Below are positions 1 to 9,196 of a DNA stretch of 64,000 nucleotides, one piece after another. A program made the translations under genes and the position numbers. The DNA comes from Dactylonectria macrodidyma (lineage: Eukaryota; Ascomycota; Sordariomycetes; Hypocreales; Nectriaceae), in NCBI GenBank assembly GCA_020744425.1, contig JAGMUV010000007.1, positions 2,480,001 through 2,544,000 of the forward strand, given 5' to 3'. Each line of letters begins with the position of its first letter. The stretch's first letter is position 1. The notes under the pieces were generated by a model, which saw only the letters and a program-made list of their open reading frames with translations, did not search any database and was not told the DNA's origin.

Positions 1-381
1 TGTTTGAAAGTTGGTGATGGAGGATTGTGCAGCAATTTCTGGTGGGGGATATTTACAAAGCCCTAACAGGGCCCCATCGTTAAAATCGCTTAGCGTTGGT
101 GGGCTTGCACCTGGGTTGGGTACGAGTCACGTGGCTTTGTATCTTATCGATTGAGATCTTATCTTATCTCATCCAACATTGTTCGACGGCGGCTGTGGGG
201 ATGACTGCCGAGGTCCCTCGGGTCCCGCCCCCAGAATCCGGTGGGGAGCAGTCCGGATTCCCTGCCACCTCAGTGACTTTGGCCTATCTCTCTCCGTCAA
301 CTTCAAATCTACATGAAGAACACATATCACTGCGGCCCTAATTACTATTTCCTCTAACTTGTAAACCTCTTCGAATCTAAG
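1..381. other. Upstream intergenic region
   Basis: No supported gene. The 81-codon open frame at 96-341 has no recognisable domain and lies just upstream of the HAD hydrolase, so this stretch is best read as promoter and 5' leader of that gene. A short run of ATCTTATCTTATCTCATC-like repeats is present around 151-172. Confidence 0.5.
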
Positions 382-1371
382 ATGTCGGATAAACCAAGGC
401 CCAAAGTTCTCCTCTTTGACATTGGCGGCGTCTGTGTAAGTACACCCAGTTCCAAGCCTATGCTAGATCTAGGTTCAACAACCCATGCTATCTTCATAAG
501 AACATTGCGGTTTCATTTTACGATTGCCCATTTTCTGTATCCATACGCAGGAGCTAATTACTTCCAGATCAAATCCCCCTTCCAAGCTATTCTGGACTAC
601 GAAATCAGCCTCGGAATCCCACCAGGATGGGTCAACTACTCAATTTCCAAAACCTCTCCCAATGGGTTCTGGCATCAAATTGAAAGAGGCGAAATCCCAA
701 TGGACCAATCTTTCTTTGATGGGTTCAGCAAAGATCTACACGATTCCACCCGCTGGGAGGCATTCTACAAGCAAGAGCGGATTAAGAATCTTGATTTACC
801 CCAGAAAATTCCACCGCCCCCATCGGTAGATGCAAAGTGGCTCTTTGAGGAGATGATGACGTCTTCTAATCATCCCGACCCTTGGATGTTCCCGGCATTG
901 AAGAATCTCAAGGAAAACGGAGACTTCATTTTGGCAGCTCTGAGTAACACTGTTGTCTTCCCTCCTGGGCACAAGCTTCATGTTGAAAACTTTGGCGACG
1001 ATCCGGTACGGCGGCTATTTGACATTTTCATATCTTCCGCCCACGTTGGTATCCGAAAGCCCGATCCGAAAATGTACCAATTTGCGCTTGCCCAGATCAA
1101 CAAATACGCTACAAATAATGCGAACAATCCACGGGGCCAACAGTTAGATTGGAGTCAAGGCGTTCGGCCGCAGGACATTCTGTTCCTCGATGACATTGGC
1201 GAGAATCTAAAGGAAGCCCGAAAACAAGGCTTCGGGACGATAAAGGTAAACCTAGGGAGGGCGTTTGAGGCGGTAGATGCGTTGGAAGAGGCCACGGGAT
1301 TGAGACTTGCTGGAAGCCACCCTCGGGTCCCTGAAAAGCCCAACTACCAAGGTTTGAAAGCAAAGATATAA
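382..1371 (+). CDS. HAD-superfamily hydrolase (epoxide-hydrolase-N-terminal-like phosphatase), 2 exons
   Basis: Predicted 285-aa cytosolic HAD hydrolase, exons 382-435 and 568-1371. All four HAD motifs are visible: the nucleophile block LLFDIGGV (Asp13), ALSNT (about residue 144), the lysine in RKPDPKMY (about 180) and the acidic pair in LFLDDIGENLKEAR (about 226). The FDIGGV form and the GEIP cap region resemble the family that includes the N-terminal phosphatase domain of soluble epoxide hydrolase and ACAD10-like proteins; the substrate is unknown. The intron (436-567, GTAAGT..TTCCAG) is exactly 132 nt and contains no stop, so the unspliced frame is also open. I remove it because the family runs straight from the nucleophile loop into SPFQAILDYE, and the 44 intervening residues look like translated intron. 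The start is the first ATG, 12 codons before the catalytic Asp. Confidence 0.88.
   Translation: MSDKPRPKVLLFDIGGVCVSTPSSKPMLDLGSTTHAIFIRTLRFHFTIAHFLYPYAGANYFQIKSPFQAILDYEISLGIPPGWVNYSISKTSPNGFWHQIERGEIPMDQSFFDGFSKDLHDSTRWEAFYKQERIKNLDLPQKIPPPPSVDAKWLFEEMMTSSNHPDPWMFPALKNLKENGDFILAALSNTVVFPPGHKLHVENFGDDPVRRLFDIFISSAHVGIRKPDPKMYQFALAQINKYATNNANNPRGQQLDWSQGVRPQDILFLDDIGENLKEARKQGFGTIKVNLGRAFEAVDALEEATGLRLAGSHPRVPEKPNYQGLKAKI
436..567 (+). other. Intron of the HAD hydrolase; length divisible by 3 and stop-free
   Basis: GTAAGT donor at a codon boundary and TTCCAG acceptor at a codon boundary. Removal joins GGVC to IKSPFQA. Retention would insert 44 residues right after the catalytic loop without a frameshift. 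Confidence 0.8.
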
Positions 1372-2670
1372 GAATTGTGGTCACTGGGTATATATATCAT
1401 ATTGTCCTGTATTGCAACCTCTCCTAACTCCATAGAGATCCTATAGAGCCCCCGCTATGCCATGCACCACGGCTTCTGTTCATGATTCCCAAGCAAATGA
1501 AGATATGAGTCTTGTGTTTTGTCCAGTCGCAGTTTGTGGGCAATCAGATGTCTATGGAATTTTCAAATTCCTCCATGAAGCTCCAAAGTAAGTTACTTAG
1601 ATGAAATATGTTTTTGCGAGCATCAACGGCGCATCGCGATCGATGGCAACCCCGTCGACTCCGGACGCTCTAACTACGTTTCACACCGTGTTCTCTTTCA
1701 GGTTCATGTCTCATATATCAAATAGATTTTCTAGGTTTGAAAAAATGGTACTCGGTGTATGACGCGTTCCCACTGCCAGTAGTCATCGCCATACGTTGAA
1801 CACTTCACACAAAATGAAGGTAAACCGGCCTGACACTCCTATAATCAGCCCAGTACTACAATTAAACTCCAAATCAATTCCTTAACGAACGATCTTATTA
1901 AATCACTCGCTATAATCTTCAAGAATCGGGGCCCTTACCCGCCAACTCTCTCAGTCTGTTGTATCCCCTCCGGCAAGCCAATGTGGCGCAAGTACTTGTG
2001 TGCAGACACTTTTCAAGAAAGCCTAGCGGGTCATCTGAAAGCCTTGATTCCTGCAAGTTTCTGTATGCGTGTGGCCCAGCCGGAGCTAGGCTGTCTTCAG
2101 CCAACATTGCGGACGACGAGCCAACAGCCAACACTGCGGACCAACTCTGAAACCAACAGGTCAGGCCGAGACGGCCCCGGCGGCTACATGGAGATGCAAC
2201 TGCCACGGCCATGATGCAACTTGATGATGTCGTAGCAAATTCCAATTTGAATAATAAATATACTGATGTGCAGTTCAAGGAGTAAGTTTCCGTGACGATA
2301 CTAGGGAGCGTGTCTTGGTCGTTTTCGCACAGTTGGTGTCGCGTCGTTAGCTTGCGAGACTGCAACATACATCCATCGCGAGGGGGTCCACCCACCTGAC
2401 CACCCACAGCCAGGAAAATGTAACCAGAAAATGTACCCAAGAATAGGAACAGAGCGGCCAGGGCGTCCTGCTGCCAGCTCGGCTGTGCAAGACGGCCTCC
2501 GGGCAGGTCCATGGAAGGGGGGGTTGCTTCATCTCGGCGCTTCACCATTCCCAGCAGCATATTAAATATGTCCCAGTGGCCTCTTTCACCCAAGGATTGT
2601 TGGCATAGAAACCATCAAGAGCTTCTCGTATAGACATCTCCCATAGGGCATCTAGCTCGAGCTTCTCAGA
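1372..2670. other. Intergenic region
   Basis: No gene I can support. A 224-codon open frame on the minus strand (1919-2593) has one hydrophobic segment but no recognisable domain, and its composition looks like chance. The stretch should hold the 3' end of the HAD gene and the promoter of the downstream T5orf172 gene. Confidence 0.45.
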
Positions 2671-3912
2671 ATGTCGTTCCCCACCGCACTCCCTGCTGCC
2701 TTGCCTGCCTGGCCCTCCACCTCCTCCACGCTCGGTGAACTCCTTGGCCTTGACCCTGGCAAATACTTCTGTCTAGGTCAAACGAAACAAAAAAAGCGGT
2801 GTAAAAACCATGCCAGCAAAAGCAACTCTGCCCTTGTGTCGGGTCTCCTCGATCAGATCGTCAAAAGTGGGAGTTTGAGCGCCGCCAAATCACTTCTCTC
2901 ACAAGTCCTTGGCGTGGTTTTGTGTCGATATCACAAGGGTGCAAGCCCCGGGTGTCTCGATTCTTGGGAAAAGCAACTCAAATCACTTAAGGCTCCCGGG
3001 ATCAAGATAAAGGTAGAAGACAAGGAAGACGAGTCCATTCTAGGACTACAGTTCCAAAGTCCGGACTCTCCACGAGCGCCTAAGGTATTATCCACACAAC
3101 CAGTCAAGATCGAGAAAGACGCATCAAAACAGCCAGCCTTGCAGGATTCAAAGCCCCCTACCAGCTTTTCTTCTCCCACCAAATCTCCCAGATCGAAGAC
3201 GTCGAAGCCTATCCTTGAGAAGCCAGTCACCCAAACCCACAGGTTCGAGCCGTTCAGCAAGCCTCGGTCTACAATCACACGCAATCAAGCCATTAAGAAG
3301 CTTGTGCTGCGTCAATTACTCCCCAGAGAGAGGTCCTCCAAAGGGTGCATCTACATATACACCTTCCCCGAAAACTACCATGACGTCGCTCCATACCTCA
3401 AGATCGGGAACACCCGTGCTCTCGACAGTCGAATCGCCGCGTGGAAGAGCCAATGCGGGTATAAGCCCGAGGTTCTTGGCAGTTTCACCTCCGAGCTATA
3501 CGTCAAAGTCGAAAGGCTTGTACATGCCGATCTGCATAATGAGCGCATGCGCGAGGCAGGCGGCTGCCCACGATGCGGTGTGGAGCATTGCGAGTGGTTC
3601 GACGTGAGGAGCTCAAAGGCCTGCAGAATCATCGGCCTCTGGACTTCCTGGGCCAGGCAGGAGCCCTATGATGAGTTTGGACTCCTAAAGAAGCAGTGGA
3701 GGGCGCGGGTGGAGCGCGTAGACTTGAGTGACTCCAACTGCTGGGAGGACTTCGTCAACGGCAAGCATGATGATGAAGATGAAACTTCTGATGAAGATGA
3801 GTCTGATTGTGATGAGGATATCGAGTCTCAGCTTTCTGGGAATGACACCTCTGACTCATCCAGTGAGTATGAGTATGACTCTTCTAGTTCTGAAGATGAT
3901 GGCAACAAGTAA
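2671..3912 (+). CDS. T5orf172 / DUF1766 (GIY-YIG-like) domain protein
   Basis: Single-exon 413-aa protein. Residues about 225-340 match the T5orf172/MUG113 family of the GIY-YIG nuclease superfamily: a GCIYIYTFPEN strand, YLKIGNT with a following SRIAAW helix, FTSELYVKVERLVHADL, and a Cys-rich CPRCGVEHCEWFDV segment. An N-terminal region (residues 25-95) with a YFCLGQTKQKKRC motif and a later CRYHKG could bind zinc and recurs in fungal members of this family. The middle (100-215) is Ser/Pro/Lys-rich and probably disordered. The last 60 residues are almost all Asp, Glu and Ser. Biochemical function is not established for the fungal family; GIY-YIG homology suggests nucleic acid work, but that is inference. 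The start is the first ATG, followed by a normal N-terminus. Confidence 0.85.
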   Translation: MSFPTALPAALPAWPSTSSTLGELLGLDPGKYFCLGQTKQKKRCKNHASKSNSALVSGLLDQIVKSGSLSAAKSLLSQVLGVVLCRYHKGASPGCLDSWEKQLKSLKAPGIKIKVEDKEDESILGLQFQSPDSPRAPKVLSTQPVKIEKDASKQPALQDSKPPTSFSSPTKSPRSKTSKPILEKPVTQTHRFEPFSKPRSTITRNQAIKKLVLRQLLPRERSSKGCIYIYTFPENYHDVAPYLKIGNTRALDSRIAAWKSQCGYKPEVLGSFTSELYVKVERLVHADLHNERMREAGGCPRCGVEHCEWFDVRSSKACRIIGLWTSWARQEPYDEFGLLKKQWRARVERVDLSDSNCWEDFVNGKHDDEDETSDEDESDCDEDIESQLSGNDTSDSSSEYEYDSSSSEDDGNK

Positions 3913-4730
3913 GGGCGCGATGATGTGAATGAGTTGACGAACCTTCTTAACGATGATATTTTCTGTATTGCTAACATGGCGTTTTATGTTCTGAGCTTGG
4001 TCTTCTCGTTTTTCTCCTTATATCCTTCTGCCTTAGGTAGTCATGTGTCGTTTAGATCTGTTTATATACCCCACGGAAATGAAGACAAACCTCAACAGAG
4101 GAACGACCTCATCACAAGATTCACTGCGAAGTAAATTGCGCAGCACATCGACGACGGCGGGCTACTTAAGGCTGCTGTGTCCAGCTCTGAACGTCGCCAT
4201 GGTTCATTCCTCAAGTATCAGCTAGTACTCAGTGAGCAGCCCTAACACTATAGGAAATAACGAGCCCATCTTCAATGGCCAGCAATGGCTGACATCTCGG
4301 CTCTGCTTTCACAAATGCAAACAACCATCCGCAATGCTCAAGTGCGACCCAGGCTCCACTAAAATGGACACAGCCTATTTTTCCTCCATGAAGCTCAATT
4401 CCCCGTCATCATTGTCGTCTCGACCTGCCAATTCCTTTTGCTTAACCGAAAACGCTATCCTCTGTTTGCACTGATTCTATCATATAATGGAGTCAGAGCG
4501 ACGACCAATGCGTGCTCGAGCCGAGTGCCCCTCGATCATCCTCCTCCAACGCCAGCCAAGGTGAAATAAAGCAACGCAAAGCAAAGAAAAGCAAACTGTA
4601 GTGGTATCTGTCCCCTTAATCATGATATCCCGAGTCCTCTTTTTAGGTCTTGACACCTCCCAACGCCAAGTAATGAGCCCTATTCAACAGACTCATCGTA
4701 GCTTCTCGCCGTCAAGGCTCTGTGGCCCCC
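3913..4730. other. Convergent intergenic region
   Basis: Lies between two genes that converge. Only short open frames with no domain signal. An A-rich AAGCAACGCAAAGC-type repetitive run lies near 4568-4598. It probably holds both 3' UTRs. Confidence 0.5.
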
Positions 4731-7700
4731 TTAATCATCCAGTATTTCGATAACATCCGCTGCTGGAACTGGCCTCTGCTTTCCGCCATCGCCGTTCGTC
4801 ACCTTATCTTGGCCTGGTCCGGGTGTTTCGTCATCCGAATCATCAGGCTCTTGAATAGCAGTCCATTCGCCAGTGGCAGTGATGGTGATGGCCCTGACGT
4901 TCGTCTCACCCCGACCCAACAATTCCTTGCGGACTTGAACAAAGTATTCGTCAATCCGGAGGCTAGTTGGGCGAGCATCAAGGTCACAAATGGGACACTT
5001 CCAGGCGTCCACCATGGATGGTTCTGGCCCCTTTTCGGGCGCCCCTGCTCCCTTCTGGGCCGGCTTGCTAGGTCGTGTTTGCAGCCACGTTTCCAGGTCA
5101 AAACACTCGAGGTGTAAACACTTCGAGCCTCGAACTGGGGTTTCAACCATGGTAGCACTGAAAGGATCTGCCAAGGAGACAAGAAGGGTCTTGTCTTCGA
5201 CAATAAGATCGTCCGAGTCTGAAGGGCGTAAGCGTCGGATTAGTTTTTCCCTCGTCTCCTCTGCGGCAGTGTGCTCAAAGTTTTCAATCATGGATCTGAG
5301 GGAGTCATGACTGCGCGTCTCCACAAGCTCAACGGCAACGAAGTACTTGAACCCTGCTTTCGCCATGTTCTCGTCGACCAGTGGCAAGCTGATTCTGATG
5401 ACATTCTGACCCAGTATCAACGCGTCAGTTAGCTCGAGCGGCATATCTTTGTGGAAATGCTGCTTCCGACTCAATCCCATCACGCGACCATTGACATCGA
5501 TAAATATGTGCATTGGCCAATGGCAGGCAGACACCGCCCACTCATCTGGCTCGAATTCTGTCCTTTGATCAGGCAGCAAGCACACCCGCAGGCGATATCG
5601 GCAGGAACCCTCGAAGTAGGAACAGAACGGAAGCCCTGTTGTAACTTGCTTTTGGGTCAATCTTCGAAGAACTTCGCCCGGTACGTTGAGGCGTATTGTT
5701 TGCAGTCCGATTTGTGGCTTGATTTGGATCGGGGCGATCGCGAGCTTTTTGACATATTGATAATACCGGGCCCGGAATAGCTGTGTGGGGATTCGCCGGG
5801 GGCTGCGCAGCCCAACTTGATGAAGTCCCATCTCGAGTGACGGCTGACCGTATGGACTGACTGCATATTCGTTCGGATGTAACTCCATCTCACTCAGCGG
5901 TCTTACTAGACCGGGACTTTGGGGCACCATGTATCCCGGAGAAGGACGATTCGCAGGCGGATTACTGCTGACTGGCTGAACGGACGGGGGCACTCTTTGC
6001 ACCTGGTGTTGCGAAGCCATAGCTTGGGCAGGGTGACCACCGGCTAGTGCGGTTGAGGGCCAAGATTGGCCCAGATTTGGGTGCTGAGAAGGCCACGATT
6101 GATTCATCTGAGCAGAATCAAGTTGCTTCTGGGTCATGGATTGAACATTCGGGGGCTGCATGATGTGTTGGGGGAACTGTAGCCCTGTGCCTTGCGAATT
6201 GTATGCAGGAGCACCTTGAGCAGCTGGCGCGGTCAGTGACGGCTGTGGTTGTGGTTGTGGCGGTGGTGGCGGTTGAAATGAGCTTGCTCGTCTCTGTGTG
6301 CCCTGTGCTGGGCTATTCGAGTTCACTCCTCGAGACGGTGGCATACTCTGTGGTATGTAACCTGGGCCAGGAAACGGCGACATTACACCAGTGGATGCTG
6401 GGATCAAAGTCTGATGAATTTGTGCCGGAGAAGCGACAAAATTATGCGAGGCCTGGGTTGTCTGCGACTCGGACGCAGTGTGTGGCCAAGTTGACGTGTG
6501 AGGGTTCTGGGCATGCATGTTCCCCCGAGAAACAGAACTACCTAGGACTGCAGGACCTGAGGCTCTGCGACTAGCTATCTGGGCATCAGATTGGGCGAGT
6601 ACGGGAGACGGCACCGAAGAATTACTCGAGAAGGTAGAGTAAGGGCGCGGTAGAGTCGGGGGTTGTTGACCTGTGAGATACATGGAATTCCGATGCGTCC
6701 CGGGCGCTGAACCGTGCATTGTGGGAGAAGGTGCAGTGTCTAGAATCAAGAAGTCAGCAAATCAGGGTCTGTGAAACAGTGCGGTTAGACTCACTTTGGT
6801 TGGATAGCTGTTGCTGCCGGTAGGCTTGTATTAAACCGACATATCTTTGCGCGAAGCCGCTTCGGATCTGGCCGACTTCCTGCATTGTTCGCTGGCCAGT
6901 GGCTATCTTGTATTCGCTAGCCTTGTCTTTGGAGAAGATGTCATTGAGTGATGTTGCAAGAGGGCCGTCTTCGATACGCAGACTTCTGCGGCTTGTAGTG
7001 AAGAGCAAAGACTGCATCTGAGGAGAAGTGCAGTTCAGATTCTGGTGCATCTCATAAACAAGCAACGGAAATTGCCTGACCTCAATTGAAGTCATCATTT
7101 GCCCCCACAAGGTGGCAAGTTGGTGAAGGAATCGCCCTACCACACTCATATACAAACGCTGTGGGGAGATGCAAGACAGGTCCCTTAACGGTCCGGGAAA
7201 ATTTGCAAACCACTTGAGGTGAATAGGCGAGATGACCTGGTTGTTCCGGAGAATGACCTGCAAATAAGCAAACGCATGGTCAACCGCCTCGTATGACACG
7301 TAAGGGGCGAGAAGATTGTGGACAAAGGGCCTATCCCAAGACCACCCGCAGAATAATTGATGGAGAATAACGTAAAACGCGTCGTCGATAGCACAAGCAT
7401 CTCGAAGAATCTTGTAGCGTGGAATCTCGACTGAATCGTTAAGCGACCTTGTGCCATTGTATTTTTCCATGTGTTTGATCAACGTTTGTGACCAGTCTCT
7501 CGATGCAAGGGCAACCGAATCATCATGCTCGAGCCGCATGCGCTTATTTCGACCTTCTGTGGCGCTGGGACCTGGGGTTGCTCTCTGGTCGACTTGAGGA
7601 GAGGTTATCGATCCCCCAGTAGGTGCTGAGGGCCAGGGGGCTGCCGCCTGTTGTGGAGGGGGATTGAGGCCAGACGCCGAATTCATCGCCTGCAATACCA

Positions 7701-8434
7701 ATAACGGAGCGAGGGTTCCAGGAGGATAAGAGGCGAAAACCTCGTCCGACGGACCCAGTGAACTTCCCACGGCTTGGGCGTTGAGGTTTGTATTCAGAGC
7801 GGGAGCTATGGGGGTCCGAGAGTTGGGCTCCAAGGCAGAGCGTGGCGCGTTGGCTGCAATGTCAGCATGGCCAGTTGAGCCTTGGTTTGGGCTATCGGTC
7901 TGGTTTGAGACGGCTGGGCTTGGTTCGTCGGTTGGAGCTGGAGAAGGCAAAACGGCTTGGTTTCTGCCATTATGGGTTAGCGGAGTTGACGAATAGAGTG
8001 GCTATAGTCAAAGTTCGTATCATCCGTGTCGGCTATGAGATGTACTGCCGTCTCCAACCTATACTGATGGGCAGTGAGTGCTACAGCAGCGGTGTTGGAG
8101 TCGCGGACACATGTGGACAAAAGTAAGGGTTGGTAGATCAATACCTGAAAGCTTCCAGCACGGCAGGCTGTTCCATTCTCGGGGCTATGGGGGCACTGGG
8201 ATTGCCATCATTCAAAGATGGGGCACTCAGAGGTGCCTTATGGGGGCGACCGCGCTTGCGAGGTACGATTTCGGAAATCTTGACAAAGTTGGAAGTTGTG
8301 AAAGGGCCTTCTGTCATCCATGGATGGGGACGGCCGCCAATGAAAGCGTTTACGGTCTGGTTGGAGGTAGCGATTTGTGCGGCTTCTTGCGAAGCATTGG
8401 CCCGTGACTGGGGCTCGTCGAGCGACTGTGGCAT
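4731..8434 (-). CDS. SP-RING (MIZ) zinc-finger protein, putative SUMO E3 ligase, 3 exons
   Basis: Spliced exons 8434-8145, 7963-6795 and 6739-4731 (introns 181 and 55 nt) give 1155 aa. Near residues 1018-1090 an SP-RING/MIZ finger is clear: RGSKCLHLECFDLETW, a short insert, then WKCPICDLDARPTSL. This fold recruits Ubc9 in Siz/PIAS SUMO ligases. The extreme C-terminus, VIEILDD, looks like a SUMO-interaction motif (hydrophobic core plus acids). Exon 1 carries an AT-hook-like RKRGRPHK and a NAFIGGRPHPWM segment. The region of residues about 485-750 is Gln/Pro/Ser-rich. There is no real ATG at the second-exon frame start (TTG at 7950), and the join of exon 1 restores frame exactly with a GCTAAC branch site 15 nt from the acceptor. 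A nuclear sumoylation role is inferred from domains; the substrate is unknown. Confidence 0.87.
7964..8144 (-). other. First intron of the SP-RING gene
   Basis: Minus-strand GTATTG donor at 8144, GCTAAC branch-like sequence and GGCAG acceptor. Splicing joins AFR to NQAVLPSPAP in frame. Without this intron the gene would lack an ATG start. Confidence 0.75.
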
Positions 8435-9158
8435 TTCACGGGTCGAGAAGTCGGAGGGGGTTCTAACGATGCAGCAAGATCAGACATGCAAACACTCTCC
8501 GGCGCTGAGAAGCACACGCGAGGGGTGAAGTTACCATTTAGGATCCAGGGGTCATTCTCAGCGTCTCTTCTTTCTGAAGCCGAGTGCAAACTGGCTGATC
8601 ATGATTTGACGGTTCGTCCCGAGAGGCGGAGTGACGGGCGGCGCGTCTGTGGCATTCGATGGGATCCGTGGTTTGCCTAGGTACAGCACGCGGGACGCGG
8701 GAGGGCGACGGGAGTTGGCAGCCACAGGCGGGGGTGATGGAATCGAGCGAGAGGGTGTAAACGGGAGCCCGGGACGAATGGCGACGAGCTGATGTATACG
8801 ACGATGGTCTAGGAAGGGCTTTGCGAAATGGCACTGCGATGATGGTGACGGAGGCAAATGGCGGCAGTGGCAGTGACGGAGCGACGACAACGGCGGCAGC
8901 GAGGTTATTCACAACAGCAGTAATGGCAACAGCGAAAAAGACGATGGCAGCGAGGATGGTGATGGATGTAAGAGGGGTTCTATCGGATCGGGGGCAAAGG
9001 GCGCAACCGGTCCAACACTGGCTGGCTCTCCCGGCTTGAGATCTGACGAAAGAGGCTCTTTGCAGCCGCCCGTTGTTGCAGCTTCAGCCTGCTGAGTTCG
9101 ACGATGTGGTTGGATGAGCACTGTCGAGTGGGATAGGCCGGGTGGATCCCCTGGGGAA

Positions 9159-9196
9159 AGCGTAGGGGCCCTACCTCCCTAGGGCCTCTACACGCT
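9159..9196. repeat. Imperfect inverted repeat
   Basis: AGCGTAGGGGCCCTA on one arm pairs with TAGGGCCTCTACACGCT on the other (small bulge) around a CCTCC loop. A second overlapping arm pair uses CCTCCCTAGG and the later TTAGGGAGG. No coding sequence is near. Confidence 0.5.

Noticed and set aside
1919..2593. 224-codon minus-strand open frame with one hydrophobic stretch
   Set aside because: No domain, odd composition (many Ser, Cys and Leu), no introns or neighbours that support it. Likely chance.
6754..7950. Separate gene starting at 7950 on the minus strand
   Set aside because: The codon there is TTG, not ATG, and both ends join in frame to flanking exons, so it is the middle exon of the SP-RING gene.
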